The notes under the pieces: generated by a model | What the model was told of the DNA's origin: nothing | The model's input: the letters and a program-made list of their open reading frames with translations, nothing else | The model's database searches: none | Part shown: piece by piece, positions 30,776 to 39,104 of the stretch | Numbering within the stretch: position 1 is the stretch's first letter | Layout: each line of letters opens with the position of its first letter | Translations under genes and position numbers: made by a program | Assembly: GCA_023818695.1 (NCBI GenBank) | Contig: JAMWCF010000001.1 | Span: forward strand, 124,001-188,000 | Source of the DNA: Candidatus Omnitrophota bacterium | Lineage (GTDB): Bacteria; Omnitrophota; Koll11; 1-14-0-20-64-10 | Length of the DNA stretch: 64,000 nucleotides | Direction of reading: 5' to 3'

Positions 30776-32184
30776 CAGCCGACAGATCCCTCCATCTCCA
30801 GCTGGATGAGCCGGTTCAACTCCACCGCGTATTCCAGAGGGAGTTCCTTCGCGAAGGCCTCGAAGAAGCCGTTGACGATCATGGTGGTGGCCTCCTGTTC
30901 TTTCAGGCCCCGGCTCATCAGGTAAAAAAGCTGTTCCTCTCCCACCTTGCTGACGGTCGCTTCATGCCCGATCTGGACGTGCTTGGCGTCTATCTCCATG
31001 GTGGGGTATGTGTCCGAGCGGGAGATCTCATCCATCAGCAGGGCGTCGCATCGGACGGATGACTTGACGTGCTCCGCCTGGGGATAGACCTTCACCAGCC
31101 CTCGGTAGCTCGTTCGCCCGCCATCCTTCGAGATCGACTTCGCAAGGATCGTGGAGCTTGTTTCCGGGGCGGCGTGGACCATCTTGGCTCCGGCGTCTTG
31201 GTGCTGGCCCTTGCCGGAGAAGGCGACGGAGATCACCTCCCCCCTGGCTTTGCGGCCGACCAGGTAGACCCCCGGGTACTTCATCGTCAGCTTACTGCCG
31301 AGGTTGCCGTCCAGCCACTCCACGATCGACTCCTCATGGGCGATCGCCCGCTTGGTCACCAGGTTGTAGACATTCTTGGACCAGTTCTGGATGGTCGTGT
31401 ACCGGATGTGTGCGTGGGGCAGGGCCACCAGCTCCACGACCGCCGAATGCAGACTATCGGAGGCGTAAACCGGGGCCGTGCATCCCTCGATGTAATGGAC
31501 TGATGAGCCCTCATCAGCGATGATCAGCGTTCTCTCGAACTGTCCCATGTTTTCCGCGTTGATCCGGAAGTAGGCCTGCAGCGGGATCGCCACCCGAACC
31601 CCCTTGGGCACGTAGATGAAGCTCCCTCCCGACCAGACGGCGGAGTTGAGCGCCGCGAACTTGTTATCAGCCGCTGGGATGACGGTTCCGAAATATTTCC
31701 GAACCAGTTCCGGATATTGCTTCAGGCCGTCATCCATTCCGAGGAAGATGACCCCCTGCTTCTCCAGGTCCTCCCGAATGGAGTGGTAGACAACCTCGCT
31801 TTCATACTGGGCGGTTACGCCGGCCAGGAACTTGCGCTCGGCTTCCGGGACGCCCAGCCGGTCGAACGTCTTCTTGATCTCTTCGGGCACGTCTTCCCAT
31901 GTCCGGCCCTGTTTGTCGGTCGGTTTGAGGTAGTAATAGATGTTCTCGAAATCGATCTGGGAGAGGATCTCCAGGTTGGCCCAGGGGGGCAGGGGTTTCC
32001 TGTTGAAATGCTCCAGGGCCTTGAGACGCAGCTGCCTCATCCAGCCCGGCTCCTTCTTCATCCAGGAGATCTCTTCGACGATGTTCTTCGTCAGCCCCCT
32101 TTTCGCCTTGTAGACGTATTTCTCCGGGTCGTGGAAGCCGTATTCCTGCTCGTAGTTCTTGCCGACATCAATGCCCGGCTTCAT
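30775..32184 (-). CDS. sufB: Fe-S assembly scaffold SufB
   Basis: This 469-residue scaffold subunit builds a [4Fe-4S] cluster in the SufBC2D complex. Typical segments are YKAKRGLTKNIVEEIS near the N-terminus, VWSGGSFIYVPKGV, EGCTAPVYASDSLHSAVVE (with a conserved cysteine) and VRCDALLMDEISRSDTYPTM near the end. The ATG at 32184 overlaps sufC by 17 bases. The product is highly conserved over its full length, and longer in-frame starts add unrelated residues. Confidence 0.97.
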   Translation of the reverse strand: MKPGIDVGKNYEQEYGFHDPEKYVYKAKRGLTKNIVEEISWMKKEPGWMRQLRLKALEHFNRKPLPPWANLEILSQIDFENIYYYLKPTDKQGRTWEDVPEEIKKTFDRLGVPEAERKFLAGVTAQYESEVVYHSIREDLEKQGVIFLGMDDGLKQYPELVRKYFGTVIPAADNKFAALNSAVWSGGSFIYVPKGVRVAIPLQAYFRINAENMGQFERTLIIADEGSSVHYIEGCTAPVYASDSLHSAVVELVALPHAHIRYTTIQNWSKNVYNLVTKRAIAHEESIVEWLDGNLGSKLTMKYPGVYLVGRKARGEVISVAFSGKGQHQDAGAKMVHAAPETSSTILAKSISKDGGRTSYRGLVKVYPQAEHVKSSVRCDALLMDEISRSDTYPTMEIDAKHVQIGHEATVSKVGEEQLFYLMSRGLKEQEATTMIVNGFFEAFAKELPLEYAVELNRLIQLEMEGSVG

Positions 32185-32953
32185 GAGGCACCTCCTGACG
32201 CTCCCCCTGCGTTTTCTCCTCGTACGGGGCGTATCCCTTCCGCTCGAGTTCCAGGGCCAGCTCTTTGCCGCCGGACTCGATGATCCGGCCGTTGATGAAG
32301 ACGTGCACGACATCCGGCTGGATGTAGTTCAGGATCCGCTGGTAGTGGGTGATCAGCAGTACTCCAAGCGCCGGTCCCCGCATCCGGTTGATCCCCTCCG
32401 CTACGGTCCGCAGCGCATCGATATCAAGCCCCGAGTCGGTCTCGTCCAGCACCGCCAGCTCCGGCTTCAGCAGGGACATCTGGAGGATCTCATGCCGTTT
32501 TTTCTCGCCGCCTGAAAACCCGTCATTGACGGCTCTGGTAGCGAAGTCTTCTGGAATTTCCAGCGTGGCCATGGTGGCGGTCAGTTGTTTCCTGAATTCC
32601 TTCGGCTGGTATCCTTCGCCGAAGCGGGCCTTCATGGCGGTCCGCAGGAAATTCGCTACGCTGACTCCCGGGATGGCGGTGGGATATTGGAAAGCCAGAA
32701 AGATTCCCGCCCGGGCCCTAGCATCGGTTTTCAAGCCGGTGATATCCTCCCCTTTATAAAGGATCTGTCCTTTGGTCACCTGGTATTTTGGATGGCCCAT
32801 CAGGACGTGGGAAAGGGTTGATTTGCCGGAGCCGTTGGGTCCCATCAAGGCATGGACTTGCCCTTTCTCGATCGTCAAGGAGATTCCCTTGAGAATCGCT
32901 TTCTCCTCCACCGATACATGGAGATTTTTGATTTCAAGCAATGGCCCGCTCAT
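32168..32953 (-). CDS. sufC: Fe-S assembly ATPase SufC
   Basis: This 261-residue ABC-type ATPase has Walker A GPNGSGKST, signature FSGGEKKRHEI and Walker B ELAVLDETDSGLDID with the H-switch in LITHYQR. These are the SufC hallmarks. It energises conformational change of SufB-SufD. The ATG overlaps the Rrf2 stop (ATGA), which makes regulator and assembly machinery a single transcript. Confidence 0.97.
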   Translation of the reverse strand: MSGPLLEIKNLHVSVEEKAILKGISLTIEKGQVHALMGPNGSGKSTLSHVLMGHPKYQVTKGQILYKGEDITGLKTDARARAGIFLAFQYPTAIPGVSVANFLRTAMKARFGEGYQPKEFRKQLTATMATLEIPEDFATRAVNDGFSGGEKKRHEILQMSLLKPELAVLDETDSGLDIDALRTVAEGINRMRGPALGVLLITHYQRILNYIQPDVVHVFINGRIIESGGKELALELERKGYAPYEEKTQGERQEVPHEAGH

Positions 32954-33381
32954 ATTTTGAATCCTTTCTCCGCCCCCAAAAGATCGGAAAGAAAAATGCC
33001 GTCCAGGAAATTTTCCATCACCCGCGTCAGCGAAGCCCACGCCGACCGGACGCAACAGTCGTTGATATGGACGCAGGAGGTCAGGTTGCCGGTGAACCGG
33101 TCGCAGATCTCCTGCGTGGAAGGAACCTTTCCCAGGGCCCTGACCACCGATCCCAAGGAGATCTCTTCCGGTTTGCGGGTCAGGTGGTACCCCCCCTTGG
33201 TCCCTCTGACCGACTGGGTCAGCCCCGCTTGGTTCAGATGCCGCAGGAGTTTTTCCACGTAAGCAGGGGAGAGCCCCTCTTTCTGGGCGATCTCTTTGAC
33301 TGTGACTCCGTTCTCCACTCCGTTTTTCGCCAGTTGGAGAAGGCAGCGTAGCCCGTATTCTTCCTGTGCCGTTATCTTCAT
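32950..33381 (-). CDS. Rrf2-family Fe-S-responsive regulator (IscR/SufR-like)
   Basis: This 143-residue winged-helix regulator starts MKITAQEEYGLRCLLQLA. The recognition helix is in LSPAYVEKLLRHLNQAGL and the wing follows (RGTKGGYHL). Cysteines C93, C103 and C109/C110 could ligate an Fe-S cluster, although the spacing differs from E. coli IscR. As first gene of the suf operon with an operator over its own promoter, it is expected to repress the whole operon when clusters are plentiful. No Shine-Dalgarno precedes its ATG. Confidence 0.9.
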   Translation of the reverse strand: MKITAQEEYGLRCLLQLAKNGVENGVTVKEIAQKEGLSPAYVEKLLRHLNQAGLTQSVRGTKGGYHLTRKPEEISLGSVVRALGKVPSTQEICDRFTGNLTSCVHINDCCVRSAWASLTRVMENFLDGIFLSDLLGAEKGFKI

Positions 33382-33391
33382 GGGATCTTTT

Positions 33392-33420
33392 AAGGTACTA
33401 ATACATGACTATTTTGTCAA
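33392..33420 (-). promoter_or_regulatory. Promoter of the rrf2-suf operon
   Basis: Minus strand TTGACA, 17 bases, TACCTT; the ATG follows 10 bases after the -10 box with no ribosome site, so the leader is at most a few bases. Confidence 0.65.
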
Positions 33421-33424
33421 GTAT
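33401..33424 (-). promoter_or_regulatory. IscR type 1-like operator
   Basis: On the minus strand the half-sites ATACTTGAC and GTCATGTAT are separated by 6 bases; they are inverted repeats with 8 of 9 positions matched. Layout and bases match IscR/Rrf2 type 1 sites (ATA-x2-TGAC ... GTC-x3-TAT). It covers the -35 box, so binding should block RNA polymerase. Confidence 0.7.
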
Positions 33425-33502
33425 CTGCTTATCGTCATATCTACTATAAGGTTAGCATACTTAGGATTAAAATAGGATAAAAAAGTAATATTTAGTTAGT
33501 GC

Positions 33503-33531
33503 TTGCTTACTTGGATGCAATTTGGTAAATT
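33503..33531 (+). promoter_or_regulatory. Possible def promoter
   Basis: TTGCTT, 17 bases, TAAATT in an AT-rich stretch, followed by a short leader with GGAG before the TTG start. Both boxes are imperfect. Confidence 0.4.
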
Positions 33532-33554
33532 ACAACGGCTTATGGAGTTTTGAA

Positions 33555-34085
33555 TTGATCCTTAAAGTCGCCCAATTAGGTCATCCTGTTCTCCGAAAGA
33601 AAGCGGAACCTGTTCCGCTGGAGAAGATCTCCTCTCCAAGAATCCAGGGGCTTATCCAGGATATGCTTGAAACGATGGAGGAGTATGACGGGATCGGGAT
33701 AGCCGCCCCGCAGGTGCATGTATCGCTTCAACTGGCCTTGATCGGTTCACAGGGGTCACCCCGCTACCCCAAAGCCCCCAAAGTCCCTTTTACCGTCTTG
33801 ATCAATCCGAAGATCAAACCGGTTTCTTCCCATAAGGAGGTGGACTGGGAGGGTTGCCTGTCGGTGGAGGGGTTGAGAGGGCAGGTTCCGCGCTGGCGGT
33901 CTGTGGAGGTTGAGGGGTATAATGCCAAGGGTGAATGGTTCCGGTTCCGGGCGGACGGTTTTCATGCCCGGGTGGTTCAGCATGAATGGGATCATCTCCA
34001 GGGACATGTGTATTTGGACCGGATGCCGGATCTCACCACGCTGTGCTACATGAAAGAGTTCGCCCGCTACTGGGCGGATGATTAG
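33555..34085 (+). CDS. def: Peptide deformylase
   Basis: This 176-residue metalloprotease removes the formyl group from nascent N-termini. Motif I is GIGIAAPQV, motif II is EGCLSVEG with the metal cysteine, and motif III is HEWDHLQG with the two metal histidines and catalytic Glu. A TTG start at 33555 is chosen: GGAG lies eight bases upstream, and the protein then begins LKVAQLGHPVLRKKAEPV as deformylases do. The longer frame from 33522 would add 11 unmatched residues. Confidence 0.92.
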   Translation: MILKVAQLGHPVLRKKAEPVPLEKISSPRIQGLIQDMLETMEEYDGIGIAAPQVHVSLQLALIGSQGSPRYPKAPKVPFTVLINPKIKPVSSHKEVDWEGCLSVEGLRGQVPRWRSVEVEGYNAKGEWFRFRADGFHARVVQHEWDHLQGHVYLDRMPDLTTLCYMKEFARYWADD

Positions 34086-34096
34086 GCAAGGGGAGC

Positions 34097-34507
34097 ATGG
34101 TCCGAGTAGAAAAACAGCTTTCGGTTTTTCTGGAAAACCGGCCCGGCGGTCTGGCCAAAATCTGCGGCACGCTGGCGGAGGCGGGGATCAATATCCTGGC
34201 GCTGACGATCCATGACACGGTCGACCATGCCATCATCCGGCTTTTGTGCGACAGGCCTGTCAAGGCGCTGTTGATCCTGGAGCAGCTGGGGCTTTATATC
34301 CTGGAATCGGACGTCATCGTCTATGAGCTGGAAAACAAACCGGGGGCTCTGGCAGAGGTGGCCAGGAAGCTGGCCCGTGCCGACATCAATATCGAGTACG
34401 CCTACTGCAGCGCCGTTCCGGACCAGGGGACCGGTTGTTTGGTCATTCGGGCCGATGAAGCGGACCGGACCCTCGAACTTTTAAGCGAGAACGCCCCCTT
34501 CGGCTAA
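34097..34507 (+). CDS. Tandem ACT-domain protein
   Basis: This 136-residue protein has two ACT domains, residues 5-65 (LSVFLENRPGGLAKICGTLAEAGINI) and 70-130 (VYELENKPGALAEVARKLARADINIEYAY). ACT pairs bind amino acids and regulate metabolism. No catalytic or DNA-binding domain is attached. GGGGAG precedes the ATG, 11 bases after def. The ligand is unknown. Confidence 0.88.
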   Translation: MVRVEKQLSVFLENRPGGLAKICGTLAEAGINILALTIHDTVDHAIIRLLCDRPVKALLILEQLGLYILESDVIVYELENKPGALAEVARKLARADINIEYAYCSAVPDQGTGCLVIRADEADRTLELLSENAPFG

Positions 34508-34519
34508 AAACCGGCGAAG

Positions 34520-36184
34520 ATGAGTCTGACGCTGATCGCCGTTGTCGTTCTGGCCTTGTTCCTTGCGGGATACCTCGGCTACAGTCGATTCCTCGCCAGG
34601 AAATTCTGTCTGGATGACGCACGTCCCACCCCTGCCGTTACCCAGTCCGATGGGGTCGATTTCGTGCCGGCGGGGGCCCCTTTCTTGCTGGGCCAGCATT
34701 TCTCGGCGATCGCCGCGGCCGGCCCGATTGTCGGCCCGATCCTGGCGGGGCTGGCGTTCGGCTGGCTTCCGGCCCTGCTTTGGATCGTGCTGGGTGCGAT
34801 CTTCATCGGGGCGGTGCACGATTTTTCCAGTCTGTTTGGGTCCGTCCGCCACAGGGCCCAATCGGTCGCCCAGATTGTTCAAGAGCATATCGGCCGCAGG
34901 GCCTACCTGCTTTTTCTCCTCTTCATCTGGCTCTCTCTCGTGTACGTGATCACCGCATTCGCCGACCTGACCTCCAGTTCCTTCGCCGACCCTGTTTCCG
35001 GCGGAGGGGTGGCTTCCTCCTCGATCCTTTACCTGGCGCTGGCGGTTGCCATGGGGGTCTGCATGACCCGTTTCAACATGCGGCTGGGTCCGGCCACGGC
35101 TCTCTTCCTGCCGCTGCTGGCAATGGTGATTTGGGTGGGACCGGGGGTCCCGGTTGTCCTTCCGGCGGTGCAGGGGGTGAGGCCTGTCCTTTTGTGGGAT
35201 GCTGTGGTGCTGGGGTACTGTTTCCTCGCCTCCATCCTGCCGGTTTGGATCCTTCTACAGCCGCGCGGCTACCTGGGAGGTGTGTTCCTTTACGTGTCGC
35301 TCATTGTCGGGATCCTGGGGCTGGCGATGGGTGCGGCGCCGGTTCGGTATCCGGCGTTCACCGGGTTCTCCAGCGCCACCGGGATGCCGTTGTTTCCGAT
35401 CCTGTTCGTCACGGTCGCCTGCGGCGCCTGCTCCGGGTTCCATGGGCTGGTCTGCTCCGGCACGACCTCGAAGCAGGTGGCGAAAGAAGGGGACTGCCGT
35501 CTGATCGGCTATGGCGGGATGCTGCTGGAAGGAGTGGTGGCCCTTATCGCGCTGGCCACAGTGATGATTCTCGCCCCTTCCGATCCGACCGCGCTCCTCT
35601 CGCCGGACCGGATTTACGCGCAGGGGCTGGCTTCTTTCGTTGAGAGGCTTGGGGTGGCGAAGGAGTTGGCCACCTCGTTTGTCCTGCTGGCGTTCGCGAC
35701 CTTCATCTTCGACACGCTGGATGTGGCCACCCGCCTGGGGCGCTACATCCTGCAGGAGATCTTCGGGTTCCAGGGGGAGCGGGGACGAAAGCGGGCCACC
35801 CTCCTGACCCTGGCGCTGCCCGCCTTTTTCGTGACGGTCACCGTCACCGATCCTTCCGGCAAGGTTGTGCCGGCATGGAAGGCCTTCTGGACCGTCTTCG
35901 GGACCTCCAACCAGCTGCTGGCGGCGCTGACCCTGCTGGGGTTGAGCGTCTGGCTCAAGAAGAGCGGCAAACCCTGGTGGTTTGCCGCGGTCCCGTGCCT
36001 CTTCATGATGGCGACGACCCTGTGGGCGCTTGGGATTCTTTTAAACGGCTGGTGGAAGAAGTTGGCCGCCGGCGGGCCCATTGCCGATCCGACTGCCGTC
36101 GCTTCCTTATTGTTGATGGCCCTGGGGCTGGCCCTTCTCTGGGAAGGGTGGTGGGCCATCCGTTCGCCGGCTTCAGCCCGTTAA
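34520..36184 (+). CDS. Carbon starvation protein CstA-family transporter
   Basis: This 554-residue polytopic membrane protein has about 14-16 hydrophobic segments. The CstA family signatures FVPAGAPFLLGQHFSAIAAAGPIVGP and GAVHDFSSLFGSVRHRAQS lie in the N-terminal third, and GACSGFHGLVCSGTTSKQ in the middle. CstA proteins take up peptides or pyruvate. It is shorter than E. coli CstA (~700 residues), as are other members of this group. It lies 12 bases after the ACT-domain gene. Confidence 0.9.
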   Translation: MSLTLIAVVVLALFLAGYLGYSRFLARKFCLDDARPTPAVTQSDGVDFVPAGAPFLLGQHFSAIAAAGPIVGPILAGLAFGWLPALLWIVLGAIFIGAVHDFSSLFGSVRHRAQSVAQIVQEHIGRRAYLLFLLFIWLSLVYVITAFADLTSSSFADPVSGGGVASSSILYLALAVAMGVCMTRFNMRLGPATALFLPLLAMVIWVGPGVPVVLPAVQGVRPVLLWDAVVLGYCFLASILPVWILLQPRGYLGGVFLYVSLIVGILGLAMGAAPVRYPAFTGFSSATGMPLFPILFVTVACGACSGFHGLVCSGTTSKQVAKEGDCRLIGYGGMLLEGVVALIALATVMILAPSDPTALLSPDRIYAQGLASFVERLGVAKELATSFVLLAFATFIFDTLDVATRLGRYILQEIFGFQGERGRKRATLLTLALPAFFVTVTVTDPSGKVVPAWKAFWTVFGTSNQLLAALTLLGLSVWLKKSGKPWWFAAVPCLFMMATTLWALGILLNGWWKKLAAGGPIADPTAVASLLLMALGLALLWEGWWAIRSPASAR

Positions 36185-36213
36185 GCGCTCCTCCTGGTAT
36201 TGTTCCGTCTCCA

Positions 36214-36222
36214 TGTTAGAAT
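36214..36222 (+). promoter_or_regulatory. Extended -10 promoter before the nucleotidyltransferase gene
   Basis: TG-T-TAGAAT is an extended -10 element lying 8 bases before the ATG at 36231. No clear -35 box or ribosome site is seen. Confidence 0.45.
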
Positions 36223-36230
36223 GGACGACT

Positions 36231-37577
36231 ATGCGTACGTCCGACAAAAGATCTCCGGTCACGTTTCGGCGGACGGCGGCGTACAGAAAGGCCGTGGATC
36301 TGGTCAGGAAGCTCAAGGATGCCGGCCACGAGGCCCTGCTGGTAGGCGGTTGCGTCCGTGACCTGCTGATGGGGCGCTCCCCGAAAGATTTCGACATCGC
36401 CACCAGCGCCGTTCCGGAGCAGGTGGCGGCCCTCTTTCCCCGGATCATTCCCGTCGGGGTCCAGTTCGGGGTCCAGATTGTTGTCAGCGGCGGTTACTCC
36501 TTTGAAGTGGCCACCTTCCGGACCGATCTCTCTTACAAGGACGGCCGCCATCCGGAAGGAGTGCGCTTCTCCACGCCGGAGGAAGACGCCTTGAGGCGGG
36601 ATTTCACTGTCAACGGGATCTTTTTCGATCCGGTCGGACAGAAGGTGATCGATTACGTCGGTGGCCGGGCCGATCTGAAAAAGAAGCTGATCCGGGCGAT
36701 CGGCAACCCGGCGAAACGCTTTCAGGAGGACCGTTTGAGGATGCTCCGGGCGGTCCGCTTCGCCTCGGTCCTGGATTTCCGGATCGATCCGGCCACCTTC
36801 CGGGCGATCTGCCGGCTCGCCAGGGGGATCGGCGAGGTCAGTCGAGAGAGAGTTCGGGATGAGCTGGTCAAGCTTTTTACGGGACCGCACCCGGGCAGGG
36901 GGCTGTCCCTGCTGGATGAGAGCGGATTGCTTGCCGTCATCCTGCCGGAGGTGGCCAAGATGAAAGGGGTCCAGCAGCCGCCGGAGTTCCATCCGGAGGG
37001 GGACGTTTTCGTCCATACGCGAATTCTGCTGGACCGTCTGAAGAAGCCGTCGACGGTTTTGGCTTTCGCCGGCCTGCTGCACGATGTCGGCAAACCGCCG
37101 ACGTTTCGGGTGGCCGACCGGATCCGCTTCGACGGCCACGACAGGGTGGGGGCGTCGATGGCCAAGCGGATCTGCCGGGAACTGCGCTTTTCCAACGCGG
37201 AAACCGAGGCGATCTCGGAAATCATCGGCGACCACATGAAGTTCAAGGATGTGCGCCGAATGCGGCTGTCCACCCTCAAGCGGTTCATGGCCCTTGGGAC
37301 TTTTGAGGAGCAGCTGGCGATGCACCGTGCCGACTGCTTGGCCTCCCACGGTGATTTGAGCAACTGGAGGTTTTTGAGGAAGAAGCAAAAGGAGCTTTCT
37401 TCGGAAGAGCTCAAGCCGGAGCCGTTGATCAAAGGGGGCGATCTGCTGGAGATGGGATTCCCGGAGGGGCCTGCCATCGGGAAGATCTTGAAAGCGGTCG
37501 AGGAAAAGCAGCTGGAGGGGGATCTGAAATCGAAGGAATCGGCGTTGTCCTGGGTCCAGAAAGAGTTCCGGCGGTGA
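36231..37577 (+). CDS. CCA-adding enzyme/poly(A) polymerase family nucleotidyltransferase
   Basis: This 448-residue class II tRNA nucleotidyltransferase-type protein has the head-domain motif LVGGCVRDLLMGRSPKDFDIAT with catalytic DxD. The RRDFTVNGIFFD and EDRLRMLRAVRFAS motifs follow, then an HD domain (HTRILLDRL, FAGLLHDVGKP, HDRVGASMA). It may add CCA or A residues to tRNA 3' ends or act as poly(A) polymerase; family members with a C-terminal HD domain include CCA-adding enzymes. The ATG at 36231 rather than 36213 is favoured by the -10 box position. Confidence 0.9.
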   Translation: MRTSDKRSPVTFRRTAAYRKAVDLVRKLKDAGHEALLVGGCVRDLLMGRSPKDFDIATSAVPEQVAALFPRIIPVGVQFGVQIVVSGGYSFEVATFRTDLSYKDGRHPEGVRFSTPEEDALRRDFTVNGIFFDPVGQKVIDYVGGRADLKKKLIRAIGNPAKRFQEDRLRMLRAVRFASVLDFRIDPATFRAICRLARGIGEVSRERVRDELVKLFTGPHPGRGLSLLDESGLLAVILPEVAKMKGVQQPPEFHPEGDVFVHTRILLDRLKKPSTVLAFAGLLHDVGKPPTFRVADRIRFDGHDRVGASMAKRICRELRFSNAETEAISEIIGDHMKFKDVRRMRLSTLKRFMALGTFEEQLAMHRADCLASHGDLSNWRFLRKKQKELSSEELKPEPLIKGGDLLEMGFPEGPAIGKILKAVEEKQLEGDLKSKESALSWVQKEFRR

Positions 37578-38362
37578 AGCGGTGGTCTCCGATGCGCGAG
37601 AAACCGGCCTCCCCGGCGGAGGCGATTGCTTCCGTTTTCGCGTGGATCGGCATTTCAGCGGTGACCGTTTTCTGGGTGATCCCGATCGCTGTCGTCTTCC
37701 TTTTTCGCCGGTTTCTAGACCCGGACCTGCGCCTGGCGCATCATTTCGCCACCCGGTGTGGCAGGAACCTGATCGGGCTGGCGCCCGGTTCATCGGTCCA
37801 GGTTTTCGGTGAGGAGAATATTCCGGCTGACCGGCCGGCCATCTTGATGGCCAACCATTTGAGCTATGTGGACGTTCCTCTGCTGTGCTTCATCCGGCAC
37901 CAGTTCAAATGGATGGCGGACGTCGGGCTTTTCAGCATTCCATTCTTCGGCTGGGCGATGCGGATGGCCGGCTATATTCCGGTCGACCGGGGCAACCCCC
38001 GGGCCGGGCTGCGCTCCCTGGAGCAGGCGAAGTTCTGGCTGTCCAAAGGGATCTCGATCTTCATCTTTCCGGAAGGGACCCGAAGCCAAACCGGCGTCTT
38101 TTCCAAATTTCAGACAGGGGGGTTCCGGCTGGCCGTCACCGCCGGGGTGCCGGTGGTTCCGGTGGTAGTGATCGGCACCCGGCAGCTTCTGCCGCGCAAC
38201 AGCTGGATCTTCCGGTGGGGGATCAAACTGCAGATTCGGATCCTGGAGCCGGTTCTTCCCGACTCTTCCGATCCAAAGCAGGTCCGGGCCCTCTCGGCCC
38301 GGGTTCGGTCGAGCATGTTCCGCGCGTACCAGCAGCATCTCGGGGAGATCCGGGCTTCGTGA
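37574..38362 (+). CDS. plsC: 1-acyl-sn-glycerol-3-phosphate acyltransferase
   Basis: This 262-residue membrane-bound acyltransferase makes phosphatidic acid. A hydrophobic anchor (residues 20-45) is followed by catalytic block I NHLSYVD, block III FPEGTRS and a proline-containing block IV (VPVVPVVV). The GTG start overlaps the upstream stop (GTGA); an ATG six codons later is an alternative. The product is the precursor of diacyl lipids that could accept the phosphonate head group proposed at the left end of the window. Confidence 0.92.
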   Translation: MKRWSPMREKPASPAEAIASVFAWIGISAVTVFWVIPIAVVFLFRRFLDPDLRLAHHFATRCGRNLIGLAPGSSVQVFGEENIPADRPAILMANHLSYVDVPLLCFIRHQFKWMADVGLFSIPFFGWAMRMAGYIPVDRGNPRAGLRSLEQAKFWLSKGISIFIFPEGTRSQTGVFSKFQTGGFRLAVTAGVPVVPVVVIGTRQLLPRNSWIFRWGIKLQIRILEPVLPDSSDPKQVRALSARVRSSMFRAYQQHLGEIRAS

Positions 38363-39104
38363 AGCGTTTCTGTCTCTTCCTGTGTTTGGGCGGGATTCTG
38401 TTCGTTGCCGGCACAGTGCAGGCCGCAGGAGAGAAAACCGGGGTGCTGATCATGGCCCACGGGGGGGCCGAACAGTGGAACCGTTTGGTTGAGGAGGCGG
38501 CGGCAATGCAGCAGGGAATCGACCGCCTCCTGGGAAAGAAGGAGGTTTCAACCGTCGTGAGGAATTCTCCTGGCTGGAATGCCCGGCCCGTCAGGTCCGC
38601 ATTCGGGAGGGGGTCCGGATCCGGATGCAGGGAGCACTGGACGATTCCCCTCTGGTGGCCGAAGTCCTCCTGGATCGGGTTTTGAAAATGAGCCGCAAGC
38701 CAGAGCGGGAGGCGGTGGTGTTGGTGGCTCACGGTCCGGAGTCGATGGAGGATAACGCCTCCTGGCTTGCCGTGATGCAGAGGCTGGGCGGCGCCATACA
38801 GACGAAGGGGAGGTTTTCAGAGCTGGCGCTGGCCACCTTGCAGGATGATGCGCCGCCGGAGATTCGGGAGCAGGCCACTCGGCCGATGCGCTGGCTGGTG
38901 CAGGAGTTAGGTCAGACGCGCAAGGTTTCGGTGGTTCCGCTGTTTCTTTCCCGGGGAGGGATCGAGGAAAAGATCGTACAGCGCCTGGAAGGTCTTTCTT
39001 GCGTCTTCAGCGGAGAAACGCTTCTGCCTCACCCGAAAATCTCAAAATGGATTCAGAAAGAAATCCAATCGGCCCTGACGGCGCTGGAGGGAGAGCCGCT
39101 GTGA
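38359..39104 (+). pseudogene. Exported CbiX-like (sirohydrochlorin chelatase family) gene, interrupted by a -1 frameshift
   Basis: Two overlapping frames read as one protein of about 248 residues. Frame A (38359 on) gives a signal peptide (FCLFLCLGGILFVAGTVQA) and GVLIMAHGGAEQWNRLVEEAA. Frame B takes over around 38532-38560 and gives EEFSWLECPARQVR, VVLVAHGPES and VVPLFLSRGGIEEK up to 39104. The duplicated AHGxxx motif and VPLFLS match CbiX/CbiK-type chelatases. Frame A alone would end at 38687. Possible causes are a real mutation, an assembly error, or programmed slippage at G-GGA-AAG (38532-38538). GTGA overlaps on both sides suggest that the unit is normally translated through. Confidence 0.65.

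Noticed and set aside
36216..37793. 525-codon reading frame on the minus strand
   Set aside because: It lies wholly opposite the CCA/PAP-type gene and plsC, encodes a Pro/Arg/Asp-biased sequence without motifs, and follows from high GC at third positions.
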